Source: JAXHUM01 sp034189325
GTDB taxonomy: Bacteria; Desulfobacterota; DSM-4660; Desulfatiglandales; Desulfatiglandaceae
DNA: 29,266 nucleotides
Direction of reading: 5' to 3'
Assembly: GCA_034189325.1 (NCBI GenBank)
Contig: JAXHUM010000071.1
Span: forward strand, 1 to 29,266
Positions 16,323 through 24,673 of the stretch are shown in pieces. The stretch's first letter is position 1, and every line of letters starts with the position of its first letter. Below the pieces are notes generated by a model, which did not search any database, had not been told where the DNA came from, and saw only the letters and a list, made by a program, of their open reading frames with translations. The translations under genes and the position numbers were made by a program.

Positions 16323-17102
16323 ATGAGAACAGTGGACAGAGAAATCAAACTCCAGACGGAAAAAATCTCTCTTTCTTTTGGAAAGGTGAATGCCCTTAAC
16401 GGGGTAAGCCTGGATGTCAGAGACGGCGAAGTCCTATCGATTATCGGTCCTAACGGAGCTGGAAAGACGAGCCTGTTGAACTGCCTCAGCGGATTCTACC
16501 GACCCCAATCCGGGAGAATCTATTTTGAAGGCAAGAATATCTCGAAAGTCCCTTCCCATAAACGGGCGACCATGGGGATTGCCCGGACCTTCCAGGGCAT
16601 CCAATTGTTCCTGGGCATGACCGCCCTTGAGAACATCATGGCCGGCAGGCATATCCATATGCGTACCAATTTTGTGCAAGACGCCTTCTACTGGTTCTGG
16701 GCTGATAGGGATGAGACCGAACAAAGGGCCGTGGCTGAGGAGATAATAGACTTTCTGGAGATGGAGTCTATTCGCGATACAGTCGTCGGGTCGATGGGAT
16801 ATGGGCTCAGGAAGCTGGTGGACCTCGGCAGGGCCCTGGCCATGGATCCGAAGCTCCTTATAATGGATGAGCCCATGGCCGGCATGAACGTGGAAGAAAA
16901 AGAGGATATGGCTCGATTTATTCTCGATATCCAGGAGGTCAGAAAAATCCCTATTATTTTGGTGGAGCACGACATGGAGGTGGTGTCGGACATCTCCAAT
17001 CACGTAGTCGTTCTCGAATGGGGGAATCTAATAGCTGAGGGGACTCCGGAAGACATTATGCAGAATCCAAGGGTGATTAAGGCCTATCTGGGTGAGGAGT
17101 AG
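16323..17102 (+). CDS. livG: Branched-chain-type ABC transporter ATP-binding protein LivG
   Basis: A 259-aa ABC ATPase of the LivG subfamily, one of two ATPases energising a HAAT-type importer. Walker A is GPNGAGKT (42-49) and Walker B LLIMDEP (178-184). The LivG-style insertion between Walker A and the signature is present (QDAFYWFWADRD). The signature is atypical (GYGLRKLVDLGRAL), as is common in LivG. The switch His is in LVEHDMEVV. The ribosome binding site is weak. The stop TAG overlaps the ribosome-binding region of the CoA ligase. It is first in the plus-strand uptake/activation operon. Confidence 0.93.
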   Translation: MRTVDREIKLQTEKISLSFGKVNALNGVSLDVRDGEVLSIIGPNGAGKTSLLNCLSGFYRPQSGRIYFEGKNISKVPSHKRATMGIARTFQGIQLFLGMTALENIMAGRHIHMRTNFVQDAFYWFWADRDETEQRAVAEEIIDFLEMESIRDTVVGSMGYGLRKLVDLGRALAMDPKLLIMDEPMAGMNVEEKEDMARFILDIQEVRKIPIILVEHDMEVVSDISNHVVVLEWGNLIAEGTPEDIMQNPRVIKAYLGEE

Positions 17103-17107
17103 TCGGA

Positions 17108-19084
17108 TTGGCTCAGAGCAAAAGAAATTGGAAGAAGGATATCTACCTTTACACTGGTGAATTTCCCGAGGTTGAGGCCGACACGGTCCCCAAGTTTTTT
17201 AAGCTTCGGGCGGACCAGTTTGCAGACCAGGTCTTTATGACGAGGAAGAACCTGGGAGTATGGCAGACCTATACCTGGAAAGAGGTCTATGACCATGTCA
17301 AGCACTTCCATCTGGGCCTTATAGATCTCGGTCTTCAAGCGGGGGAGACTATATGCATCGGCGGCGAGAATGAGCAGCAGTTCTTCTGGACGGAATACGC
17401 CGCCCTGGCCGCGCAGGCCAAGGTCGCCTGTTTATATCCCGATATGACGCCTCCCGAGGTCAAATACATTCTTCAGGATTCCGACGCAGTCTATGTGGTG
17501 GCCGAGGACCAAGAGCAGGTCGACAAGGTCCTTGAAATCAAAGAGGAGTTGCCTCTTTTGAGAAGAATCATCTACTGGGATGACAGAGGTATGTGGCAGT
17601 ATGATGATCCTCTTTTGATTAACTTCGAGGAGGTTGAACAGAAGGGCAAGGCCTATTCGGAAAAACATCCAGGGTTATTTGAAAAAAACATCGAAGCTGG
17701 AAAGGGACAGGATGTCGCGGTTTTGAGTTATACCTCCGGGACAACCGGCCTGCCCAAAGGCGTTATGATGACGCACGAGGGCCTGATCGATACGGCCTAT
17801 CGCGTTATGATGCATATGCCGATTAAACCCTTTACGCAATATCTCTCCTATATCTCACCGGCCTGGGCCACTGAGCAGATGTATGGCGTAACCATGGGCC
17901 TGGTAGCGCCGATGGTGCTCAACTTCCCTGAGGAACCTGAGACCGTGATGCAGAACATCAGGGAGCTTGGCGCCGAAGTGATGGTGTTCGGCCCCAGACA
18001 GTGGGAGGCCCTGGCGGCGATGGTACAGGCCCGGATGCTTGATGCCGGCCCGGTGAGACGGCTCTTTTACAAGGCGGCCATGGCCGTGGGTATGAAGGTG
18101 GCCTTGGCCCGGACGGAGGGTAGGGATATTTCCGCCCTGTGGAAGATCTTTTATCCCCTGGCCGACATTCTTGTATTGAGGTCTCTTCGAGACAATCTCG
18201 GCCTGACAAAGACATACTATGCCTTTAGCGGCGGCGCCGCCATGTCTCCGGACGGTTTCCGCTTTTTTCACGCTCTCGGTGTGGATCTTCGAAACGGTTA
18301 CGGCAGCACGGAACTGGGACTCCTGACAGTGCACATGGGTAACCAATTTAATCTGGAGACCCTCGGCAAATGGTATACCTCCCATCCTGATTTCGGCACA
18401 CCCCTGGAACACAAGATTAATGAAGATGGGGAGTTGCTCGTTCGAGGGGCCACAGGCTTTGCCGGCTATTACAAAAAGCCCGAGGCCACTGAAGAGGCCT
18501 TAAGCGACGGATGGTATCATACCGGGGATGCCGTGACCATGACCGAAGATGGTGAGATGATCTATCTTGATCGGGTTTCCGATCTGCGCAAGTTGGAGTC
18601 AGGCCATTCCTTTCCACCTCAGTACATTGAGACACGCCTTCGGTTCAGCCCCTATATTAAAGATGTGATTATCCTAGGTGACGAGAACAAACCCTTTGTG
18701 TCTTCCATGATCAATATCGACGTGGAGACTTTGGGGCGATGGGCGGAAAAGCGGGCCATTCCCTATACCACTTTTGCCGACCTGTCTCAAAATGAGCAGG
18801 TTCGTCAAATCATCCAGAAGGAAGTTGAAAAGGTCAATAAGGTTCTTGATGAACAATCCCGGGTAAAACGGTTTGTCAACCTTCCCAAAGAATTGGATCC
18901 GGATGAGGCTGAATTGACCAGAACACGGAAACTCCGTCGAAGCTTTATTGAGAAGCGCTACGCAGACATTATAGATGCTATTTACGGCGGGGAGGATAGT
19001 CTGATATCTGAAATTGAAGTCAAATACCGCGACGGCCGCGTTGCGGTGGTCAAAAACACAACCTTCATAAACAACGCCGCATAG
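17108..19084 (+). CDS. AMP-forming acyl-CoA synthetase (long-chain/FadD15-like)
   Basis: A 658-aa adenylate-forming ligase of the long-chain acyl-CoA synthetase group. It should convert an imported carboxylic acid plus ATP and CoA to acyl-CoA. Visible motifs are the phosphate loop LSYTSGTTGLPKG (206-218), the adenine-binding NGYGSTELG, and the hinge region DGWYHTGDA then YLDRVSDLRK; the C-terminal TRTRKLRR is typical of ACSL types. The start is TTG at 17108, five bases after the livG stop, with GAGGAG 8 bases upstream. Its place between livG and livH argues that the transporter brings in a CoA-activatable acid, not an amino acid. The exact acid is unknown. Confidence 0.92.
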   Translation: MAQSKRNWKKDIYLYTGEFPEVEADTVPKFFKLRADQFADQVFMTRKNLGVWQTYTWKEVYDHVKHFHLGLIDLGLQAGETICIGGENEQQFFWTEYAALAAQAKVACLYPDMTPPEVKYILQDSDAVYVVAEDQEQVDKVLEIKEELPLLRRIIYWDDRGMWQYDDPLLINFEEVEQKGKAYSEKHPGLFEKNIEAGKGQDVAVLSYTSGTTGLPKGVMMTHEGLIDTAYRVMMHMPIKPFTQYLSYISPAWATEQMYGVTMGLVAPMVLNFPEEPETVMQNIRELGAEVMVFGPRQWEALAAMVQARMLDAGPVRRLFYKAAMAVGMKVALARTEGRDISALWKIFYPLADILVLRSLRDNLGLTKTYYAFSGGAAMSPDGFRFFHALGVDLRNGYGSTELGLLTVHMGNQFNLETLGKWYTSHPDFGTPLEHKINEDGELLVRGATGFAGYYKKPEATEEALSDGWYHTGDAVTMTEDGEMIYLDRVSDLRKLESGHSFPPQYIETRLRFSPYIKDVIILGDENKPFVSSMINIDVETLGRWAEKRAIPYTTFADLSQNEQVRQIIQKEVEKVNKVLDEQSRVKRFVNLPKELDPDEAELTRTRKLRRSFIEKRYADIIDAIYGGEDSLISEIEVKYRDGRVAVVKNTTFINNAA

Positions 19085-19101
19085 GAGGGCGCGTTTAAAA
19101 A

Positions 19102-20043
19102 ATGCCCGATATCTTCATCGACCTCATCCAGTATACGGTGGACGGTGCCCTTAAGGGGATGCTTTACGCACTCGTGGCAATGGGTTTTATAGTTATTTAC
19201 CGGGCCGGGCGTATCCTCAATTTTGCCCAGGGAGAGGTGGTCGTCATTGGAGGGTTTATTATCTACACCTTTGTTTCACTCCCTTTTTTCCCAGGGCTCC
19301 TAAACACCCTGTTCGGCCCTGTTCCTCACTGGCTGTCGATCTCGCTCTCTTTGCTGGTGACGGCCTTGCTGGTGATGCTCTTCGGCCTCTTGATTGAGCG
19401 TATCGTTTTTCGTCCCATGATCGGTCAGCCCATGTTCACCCTTGTGATGGTTACGATAGGGCTCATGATTCTCCTCCAGGGGCTGGTTATTGCTGTTTGG
19501 GGTGGCGAGGATCGTCCCTTTCCCTTTCTCTTTGCGCAGGAGGCCGTTCAGATAGGACCCTTTACCTTCACACGGGCTATTTTTTTGGGAGGGATTTCAT
19601 CGATAGCTCTTTTTGCCGCCCTTTCGTGGTTATTTGAGAGGACCCGGTGGGGGCTCAAACTGACGGCCGTGGCGGAAGACCACTCTGTGGCGCAATCTAT
19701 GGGTATCTCGGTCAAACGATCGATTGCAATTGCCTGGGTGATCGGATGCCTGTTGAGCGCCTGGGCCGCTGTTGTCTTTCTTAATGGCCAGACCTTGACT
19801 TTCGCGGCTTCAACCATTGGGCTCACGGCCTTGCCTGTTGCTCTACTGGCAGGGCTGGAGTCGATCTGGGGAGCCCCTGTCGCCGGATTGATCGTGGGTA
19901 TCGGCGAGTCTCTCGCCGCAGCCTACCTGGATGAATACACAGGAGGGGCCATGTCTGAGGCCTTTCCCTATATTGTGATGATGGTGATCCTTGTCGTGAG
20001 ACCTCAGGGATTGTTCGGCTGGAAAATCATCGAGAGAGTATAA
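19102..20043 (+). CDS. livH: Branched-chain-type ABC transporter permease LivH
   Basis: A 313-aa inner-membrane permease with about eight hydrophobic segments and LivH motifs: the N-terminal GALKGMLYALVAMGFIVIYR segment, NFAQGE, GISVKRSIAIAWVIGC and the C-terminal VRPQGLFG. It pairs with LivM to form the channel. It follows the ligase by 17 bases (GGAGGG upstream) and ends two bases before livM. Confidence 0.95.
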   Translation: MPDIFIDLIQYTVDGALKGMLYALVAMGFIVIYRAGRILNFAQGEVVVIGGFIIYTFVSLPFFPGLLNTLFGPVPHWLSISLSLLVTALLVMLFGLLIERIVFRPMIGQPMFTLVMVTIGLMILLQGLVIAVWGGEDRPFPFLFAQEAVQIGPFTFTRAIFLGGISSIALFAALSWLFERTRWGLKLTAVAEDHSVAQSMGISVKRSIAIAWVIGCLLSAWAAVVFLNGQTLTFAASTIGLTALPVALLAGLESIWGAPVAGLIVGIGESLAAAYLDEYTGGAMSEAFPYIVMMVILVVRPQGLFGWKIIERV

Positions 20044-20045
20044 CA

Positions 20046-21110
20046 ATGGCAATTCTCCCCTGTGGGATCCATTTCAGGACATATCGCGGCGATCGGGCCT
20101 ATCTCCACACCAGGGCGCAGTGGGTCTGTTTCATAGCCTTTATTGCCCTGCTGTTTCTGCTTCCCTATATTATCCCCATCAAGTTTATATCGATGATCAC
20201 GGTGACGTTGATCATGATGATCGCGGTTGTCGGCCTTCAGATAACTACCGGCTACGCAGGTCAGATCAATTTGGGTCAGTCGGCCTTTATGGGCATGGGC
20301 GCTTATGTATGCGCCGCTCTAGCCGTCAATGTCGGTCTTCCATTCTGGATCACCATTCCTGCGGGAGGCGTCGGCGGCGCTATTTTCGGCGCCCTATTCG
20401 GCCTGCCTGCCCTTCGCATCAAGGGGTTCTATCTGGCGCTGACCACGATCGCTGCTCAGATTATGTTTCCTTTACTGATAATGGCGCTTCCTGATGCGTG
20501 GTGCGGGGGCGCGATCGGACTGTCGGTGGATCCGGCCCGGATCGGAGGGATAACGATTGATACGGACAACTCCCTGTACTTCCTTGTCGTCAGTATAGCG
20601 ATCATTATGGTCTACTTCGCGTTCAACATGGTCAGGACCCGCGTGGGGAGAGCCTTAATTGCGATACGAGACAATGATATCGCCGCGGATCTCATGGGGA
20701 TCAATATCTTCTATTACAAGACCCTCGCCTTCTTTATCGGGGCCTTTTACGCTGGTGTCGCCGGGGGCCTTTGGGCCTATTTTATTCGATTTGTAGGCGC
20801 TGATCAGTTTACCCTATATTACTCCATCTGGTTTGTGGGCATGCTCATTGTGGGGGGGTTGGGCAGTGTTTTAGGTGCTATCCTGGGGACCATTTTTATT
20901 CGCGCCCTCCAGGAATCGATGATGTACCTGGGACCCATGTTGGTCAATGTTTTTCCCAACATCGCCAGTGCCCAGATGTGGTTCGCCGGCATGAATATCC
21001 TCCTGGGCGGGGTCATCATTCTTTTCCTTATTTACGAGCCACATGGTCTGGCCCATCGCTGGAACATTGTTAAGACCAACTATCGCGTGTGGCCTTTTCC
21101 CTATCTCTAA
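20046..21110 (+). CDS. livM: Branched-chain-type ABC transporter permease LivM
   Basis: A 354-aa permease with hydrophobic segments throughout and LivM hallmarks: TTGYAGQINLGQSAFMGMGAY near residues 67-87, LRIKGFYLALTTIAAQ, and RDNDIAADLMGINIFYYK. It has a hydrophilic N-terminal extension of about 28 residues before the first membrane segment. It begins two bases after the livH stop and is certainly coupled to it. The gene is followed by a 147-base structured spacer before the binding-protein gene. Confidence 0.95.
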   Translation: MAILPCGIHFRTYRGDRAYLHTRAQWVCFIAFIALLFLLPYIIPIKFISMITVTLIMMIAVVGLQITTGYAGQINLGQSAFMGMGAYVCAALAVNVGLPFWITIPAGGVGGAIFGALFGLPALRIKGFYLALTTIAAQIMFPLLIMALPDAWCGGAIGLSVDPARIGGITIDTDNSLYFLVVSIAIIMVYFAFNMVRTRVGRALIAIRDNDIAADLMGINIFYYKTLAFFIGAFYAGVAGGLWAYFIRFVGADQFTLYYSIWFVGMLIVGGLGSVLGAILGTIFIRALQESMMYLGPMLVNVFPNIASAQMWFAGMNILLGGVIILFLIYEPHGLAHRWNIVKTNYRVWPFPYL

Positions 21111-21118
21111 TTCTATGG

Positions 21119-21184
21119 CCGTTGTCCCTGCCCGCTTAATGTCGGACAACGGATGTATTGAGGGGCAGGGAAAGGACGGGCAGC
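21119..21184 (+). promoter_or_regulatory. Structured spacer with alternative stem-loops
   Basis: CCGTTGTCC (21119-21127) pairs perfectly with GGACAACGG (21144-21152). The overlapping CCCTGCCC (21126-21133) can instead pair with GGGCAGGG (21163-21170), and CTGCCCG (21128-21134) with CGGGCAG further on. These pairings exclude each other. It may stabilise or attenuate mRNA between livM and the binding-protein gene, so that the binding protein is made in excess. No T-tract is seen. Confidence 0.45.
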
Positions 21185-21257
21185 ATATAAGATAGATCAA
21201 GGATCAACAGTAGATTATTGCAGATGGTTCATTTTTTAATTCTAAGGAGGGTTTCCA

Positions 21258-22493
21258 ATGAAACAGAAAACAAAAAAAATCGTCGTTCTTCTGGTTGTCC
21301 TTTTTGCAATGGTCGTTTTCAGCAAAGCCGCAATGGCAGTGGAATACAATATCACTCAATCCGTTGACTTCACAGGCCCCTACGCCGTAATCATGCCGGG
21401 GATGGACGTGACGGCTAAGATCTACTTCGCCTGGTGGAATGAAGAGGTGGGTGAGAAGCTGGGTGTCAAGCTCACCAGGAAATCTTATGACACACGGTAC
21501 GATCCCGCTCTGACCGCGAGCCTCTGGCCCGGGATCCTCACAGGGGACAAGCCGATCCTGCATATGGGGCTGGGCGGGCCTGACGTGGCCGCTCTGATGA
21601 AACGACTCCCCAATGACAAGGTGCCTTTGCTGATGTCTACCGGGACCTACGGATTCATCTGGCTCCCCAATCAATGGGTTTTTCAATTTCGTCCCACATA
21701 TGTCCACGAAGGCGCAGGCTTCTTTAACTGGGTTCACCAAAACTTGATCAAGGATCGACCGATCCGGATCGGGATGATCAACTCCAAGGCCTCTCCGGCC
21801 TATGTGGATGCGGTGAACGGGACAAAGGTTTTTTGCAAGGCCACCCCCTGGGCCGAGTTCGCCGGTGTGGAGTGGGTGAAGGTGAAGCCGATTTCCCTTG
21901 TCAGCGAGGTCCGACGGCTGGCCAAGAAAAAACCGGACTATATCCATATTATGACTAACACCTACCATGGATTAGGCACTATTAAGGCCTTAAAGGAACT
22001 GGGCCTCACTATCCCAGTGATTCTGGCTTCTCATAACGGCATCCAGAATTCCGTTATGGCCTGTAAGGACATAAACGTTTTAGAGGGCCATTACGACACA
22101 TATGCCTTTGATGCGGCCCTGGATATGTCTGTGCCCGGCGCTCAGATCTTTGAAAAATATAGAAAGAAACTGGGCTTAGAACAGGAGTGGAATCTCATAT
22201 GTCTCCAGGTGGCCACCCAGTGCGCTGTCGCTTTCAAGGCGATTGAGAGGGCGATCCAAAAGGTCGGGACTGATAATCTGACAGGAGAGGCCGTGTATAA
22301 CGCGTTTTATTCTGGAACCTTCACTGAAGAGGATCTACTCGGTTTGGCACCGGCCCAGAGTTACACAACAGCGGCTCCTTTCTCTGAGAAGGATCCCAAA
22401 GTCAAGTGTACTACAGTCAAGAACGGGAAGCAGGTGATGGTTGGCGATGGTTGGATTCCTATTCCTCCTGTGCCTAAATGGGTCAAGAAGTAA
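21258..22493 (+). CDS. Periplasmic substrate-binding protein of Liv-type ABC transporter
   Basis: A 411-aa type I periplasmic binding protein (Peripla_BP_6/LivK-like). The N-terminus is a classic signal peptide: basic MKQKTKK, a hydrophobic core, and AMA at 25-27 as the likely cleavage site, leaving a mature protein starting VEYNITQSV. AAGGAGGG precedes the ATG. It lacks the GEI/TGPxA opening of true amino-acid binders in exact form (VDFTGPYA instead) and has a C-terminus ending in IPPVPKWVKK, as in binding proteins of aromatic or fatty acid uptake clusters in these bacteria. The linked CoA ligase suggests the ligand is a carboxylic acid. Confidence 0.92.
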   Translation: MKQKTKKIVVLLVVLFAMVVFSKAAMAVEYNITQSVDFTGPYAVIMPGMDVTAKIYFAWWNEEVGEKLGVKLTRKSYDTRYDPALTASLWPGILTGDKPILHMGLGGPDVAALMKRLPNDKVPLLMSTGTYGFIWLPNQWVFQFRPTYVHEGAGFFNWVHQNLIKDRPIRIGMINSKASPAYVDAVNGTKVFCKATPWAEFAGVEWVKVKPISLVSEVRRLAKKKPDYIHIMTNTYHGLGTIKALKELGLTIPVILASHNGIQNSVMACKDINVLEGHYDTYAFDAALDMSVPGAQIFEKYRKKLGLEQEWNLICLQVATQCAVAFKAIERAIQKVGTDNLTGEAVYNAFYSGTFTEEDLLGLAPAQSYTTAAPFSEKDPKVKCTTVKNGKQVMVGDGWIPIPPVPKWVKK

Positions 22494-22549
22494 TAAATCA
22501 TGGGAACAAGCGGATGATGAAGCTTCCTTTCCAGAGTTGAGATAGGGCG

Positions 22550-23344
22550 ATGCTCGAATTGACCAATGTAGAAATGATGTATAACAACGTGATCCTCGTA
22601 TTGAAGGGGATTTCCATGGCCGTTTCCAAGGGGACTATAGTGACTCTCCTTGGGGCCAACGGAGCCGGAAAAACCACCACCTTGAAGTGCATCTCCGGCA
22701 TGGAGCATGTCGAAGAGGGGGATGTTACAGAGGGTCAGATACTGTTTGAAGGGAAACGGATCGACCACATGGATCCCACCGAGATCGTGCGCCTCGGGAT
22801 CGTCCAGGTACTGGAGGGCAGGAAAGTCCTGGAACACCTCACGGTTGAACGGAATCTCCTTGTCGGTTCCCATCTCCAGCCGGATACAAAAGAGGTGAAG
22901 AAAGATATCGAACTTGTTTACTCCTATTTTCCTCCCCTGAAAGGGCTCTGGAACAATACTTCGGGCTACCTTTCCGGCGGGGAGCAGCAGATGCTCGTCT
23001 TGGGTCGCGCCCTGATGGCGCGGCCCAAATTGATACTCCTTGATGAGCCCTCCCTGGGTCTGTCTCCGTTACTGGTCCAAGAGATCTTTCGGGTCCTTAA
23101 AAGACTCAACGAAGAACAAAACCTCACCATGCTTATCGTGGAGCAAAACGCCCGAGTGGCTCTCGCCATATCTCAATACGGGTATATCCTTGAAAATGGA
23201 AGGCTTGTACTTGAAGGCAGTGGCGAGGAACTTATCGAGAACGAGGATATCAAAGAATTCTATCTCGGCCTCAGTCTGAAGGGAAAGCGAAAAAGCTATC
23301 GCGAGGTCAAACATTACAAACGAAGAAAGAGGTGGCTCGGGTAA
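22550..23344 (+). CDS. livF: Branched-chain-type ABC transporter ATP-binding protein LivF
   Basis: A 264-aa ABC ATPase, the second ATPase of the importer. Walker A is GANGAGKT (35-42), the signature LSGGEQQ (141-147), Walker B LILLDEP (161-167), and LIVEQNARVAL carries the switch region. The body ends at EFYLGLS like other LivF proteins, but about 24 extra residues follow, very rich in Lys and Arg (GKRKSYREVKHYKRRKR), which is unusual for the family. The ribosome binding site is poor. It is last in the uptake operon, and no terminator is evident after it. Confidence 0.93.
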   Translation: MLELTNVEMMYNNVILVLKGISMAVSKGTIVTLLGANGAGKTTTLKCISGMEHVEEGDVTEGQILFEGKRIDHMDPTEIVRLGIVQVLEGRKVLEHLTVERNLLVGSHLQPDTKEVKKDIELVYSYFPPLKGLWNNTSGYLSGGEQQMLVLGRALMARPKLILLDEPSLGLSPLLVQEIFRVLKRLNEEQNLTMLIVEQNARVALAISQYGYILENGRLVLEGSGEELIENEDIKEFYLGLSLKGKRKSYREVKHYKRRKRWLG

Positions 23345-23436
23345 ACCGACAAAGCTTCTTTTATTAGGCCCTCTCTCCTCTGTGTTCCGATGCCACGTCA
23401 TTGAAAGGAACAAACTCGCCTTGTTAGTCTATTCAT

Positions 23437-23567
23437 GACGGTCTTGTAAAAAGCCCGATATCTGCACTCCGCTGCATCCTTCCATCCTTCGTCACTGCGT
23501 CGTAGGATCATTGCGCCTCATTCCTCAGGATTTAAAGGCTTGATCTTGAACATTTTGCGAAACCGTC
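23437..23567. repeat. 131-bp MITE-like inverted-repeat element
   Basis: The ends are imperfect inverted repeats: GACGGTCTTGTAAAA at the left and, read from the right, GACGGTTTCGCAAAA (12 of 15 match). The interior has a tandem CATCCTTC CATCCTTC and CTCATTCCTCAGGATT. It resembles non-coding intergenic repeats that I recall as common in Desulfobacterota genomes; I cannot confirm a copy number here. It fills most of the 382-base gap between livF and the eight-cysteine gene, which otherwise shows nothing. Confidence 0.5.
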
Positions 23568-23726
23568 CAAATCCCACTTTTTGCCGAACCATCATTGAAA
23601 ATCTTCGCACTGCTTTTGCCCCATGAATATTGTAAAAGGCATTTATCCAGGGTATAGTACATTCTTTTATACTTCTCCGAAACATACGCACAAAACAGGG
23701 TATAGAGACAAGGAAGGGACGTTTTC

Positions 23727-24239
23727 ATGGCGGAGAATCCTCCCGAAGGGACAGAGGACAAAATTGCATGGGCAGAGCAGATGTTCGAGCTCTTCGGAAG
23801 GAGACTACTCGACCAAAGTTCGATCGTCGACCTCTTGGAGAGGCTAAGGGGAGCGATTCAGGCCTCTCATCAAGCAATGGCCTCTTCCGGCATTATCGAG
23901 ATATGCAGGACATGTGATCAGGACGAAGGGGGATCTTGCTGCGGGATTGGACTGGAGAGGAAATATGACGGCTGGATTCTGCTGATTAATCTGCTCCTGG
24001 GCGTGAAAGTCCCGCGGAAGAAATTGTATGATAAGAGCTGCCTGTTCCTGGGTGGTGATGGATGTTCTCTCCTTGCCCGCCATGTCATTTGCGTGAACTA
24101 TCTGTGTCAAAAGATAACCCGCCATATTGATCCGGCCAGCATCAAGGCCTTACGAGACAAGGAGGGTGAGGAGTTAAATGCCCTTTTTTTCCTTCATGAA
24201 GAGATCAAAATGACGGTCAGGAGATGGCAAGCCCAATGA
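23727..24239 (+). CDS. Eight-cysteine protein, possibly YkgJ-like metal-cluster family
   Basis: A 170-aa soluble protein of unknown function. Eight cysteines lie in a compact pattern: C60xxC63, C71C72, C105, C113, C122 and C127, reminiscent of the Zn/Fe cluster-binding YkgJ (UPF0153) proteins. The N-terminal 50 residues are helical and amphipathic. There is no signal peptide or membrane segment, so it should be cytoplasmic. GGAAGGGA lies upstream of the ATG. It ends six bases before the convergent stop of the B12-binding subunit gene, with no terminator visible between them. A role in metal or redox-cofactor handling is possible but unproven. Confidence 0.75.
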   Translation: MAENPPEGTEDKIAWAEQMFELFGRRLLDQSSIVDLLERLRGAIQASHQAMASSGIIEICRTCDQDEGGSCCGIGLERKYDGWILLINLLLGVKVPRKKLYDKSCLFLGGDGCSLLARHVICVNYLCQKITRHIDPASIKALRDKEGEELNALFFLHEEIKMTVRRWQAQ

Positions 24240-24244
24240 TCCGA

Positions 24245-24658
24245 CTATATCCTCTCTTGTCTTTTCGTCGATTCTGCTGCTATGGTTTTAACGCTCTCTA
24301 AGATCGTCTTCAGAGGAGTGAACGGATGAAAGACCTCCTTAACCCCCAGACCTCTTAAGATAGCTTCGTCCTTTTCCGGAACAATCCCGCCGACAACGAC
24401 GGGGACATCTTTTATGCCCCTTTTCGCCATCTTCTCGAAGAGTATTTGTATCAAGATCCTGGGGGATGCATTCATAATACGGTATCCAATAAGATCCACA
24501 TCCTCCTCAATGGCCGTCTCAACCGTGTCCTGCGGTGTCTGGATACCTCCCAGGACCACTTCGATCCCGCCGTCGCTCAGGGCCTTGGCCAAAACCCAAT
24601 ACCCCCTTTGGTGATAGAAATCATCTCTGCTCAACAAAAACCTTATCTTCTGTCCCAT
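24245..24658 (-). CDS. B12-binding small subunit of acyl-CoA mutase
   Basis: A 137-aa cobalamin-binding domain of the methylmalonyl-CoA mutase superfamily as a separate small subunit, as in isobutyryl- and 2-hydroxyisobutyryl-CoA mutases. The lower axial His is kept (His16), followed by RG (18-19), but the DxHxxG motif is altered to F14-Y-H16-Q-R-G19: the Asp that hydrogen-bonds the His is Phe. The SxL motif is R60-I-M, while the VVGGIVP glycine motif (88-94) is intact. It follows the large-subunit gene by 15 bases and must be co-transcribed. Whether it binds adenosylcobalamin base-off/His-on as usual is an open question. Confidence 0.88.
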   Translation of the reverse strand: MGQKIRFLLSRDDFYHQRGYWVLAKALSDGGIEVVLGGIQTPQDTVETAIEEDVDLIGYRIMNASPRILIQILFEKMAKRGIKDVPVVVGGIVPEKDEAILRGLGVKEVFHPFTPLKTILESVKTIAAESTKRQERI

Positions 24659-24673
24659 AAAACGCCCCCTTTT

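Noticed and set aside
21204..21968. Minus-strand frame of 254 codons overlapping the substrate-binding protein
   Set aside because: Antisense to a gene with signal peptide, ribosome binding site and family similarity; not credible as coding.
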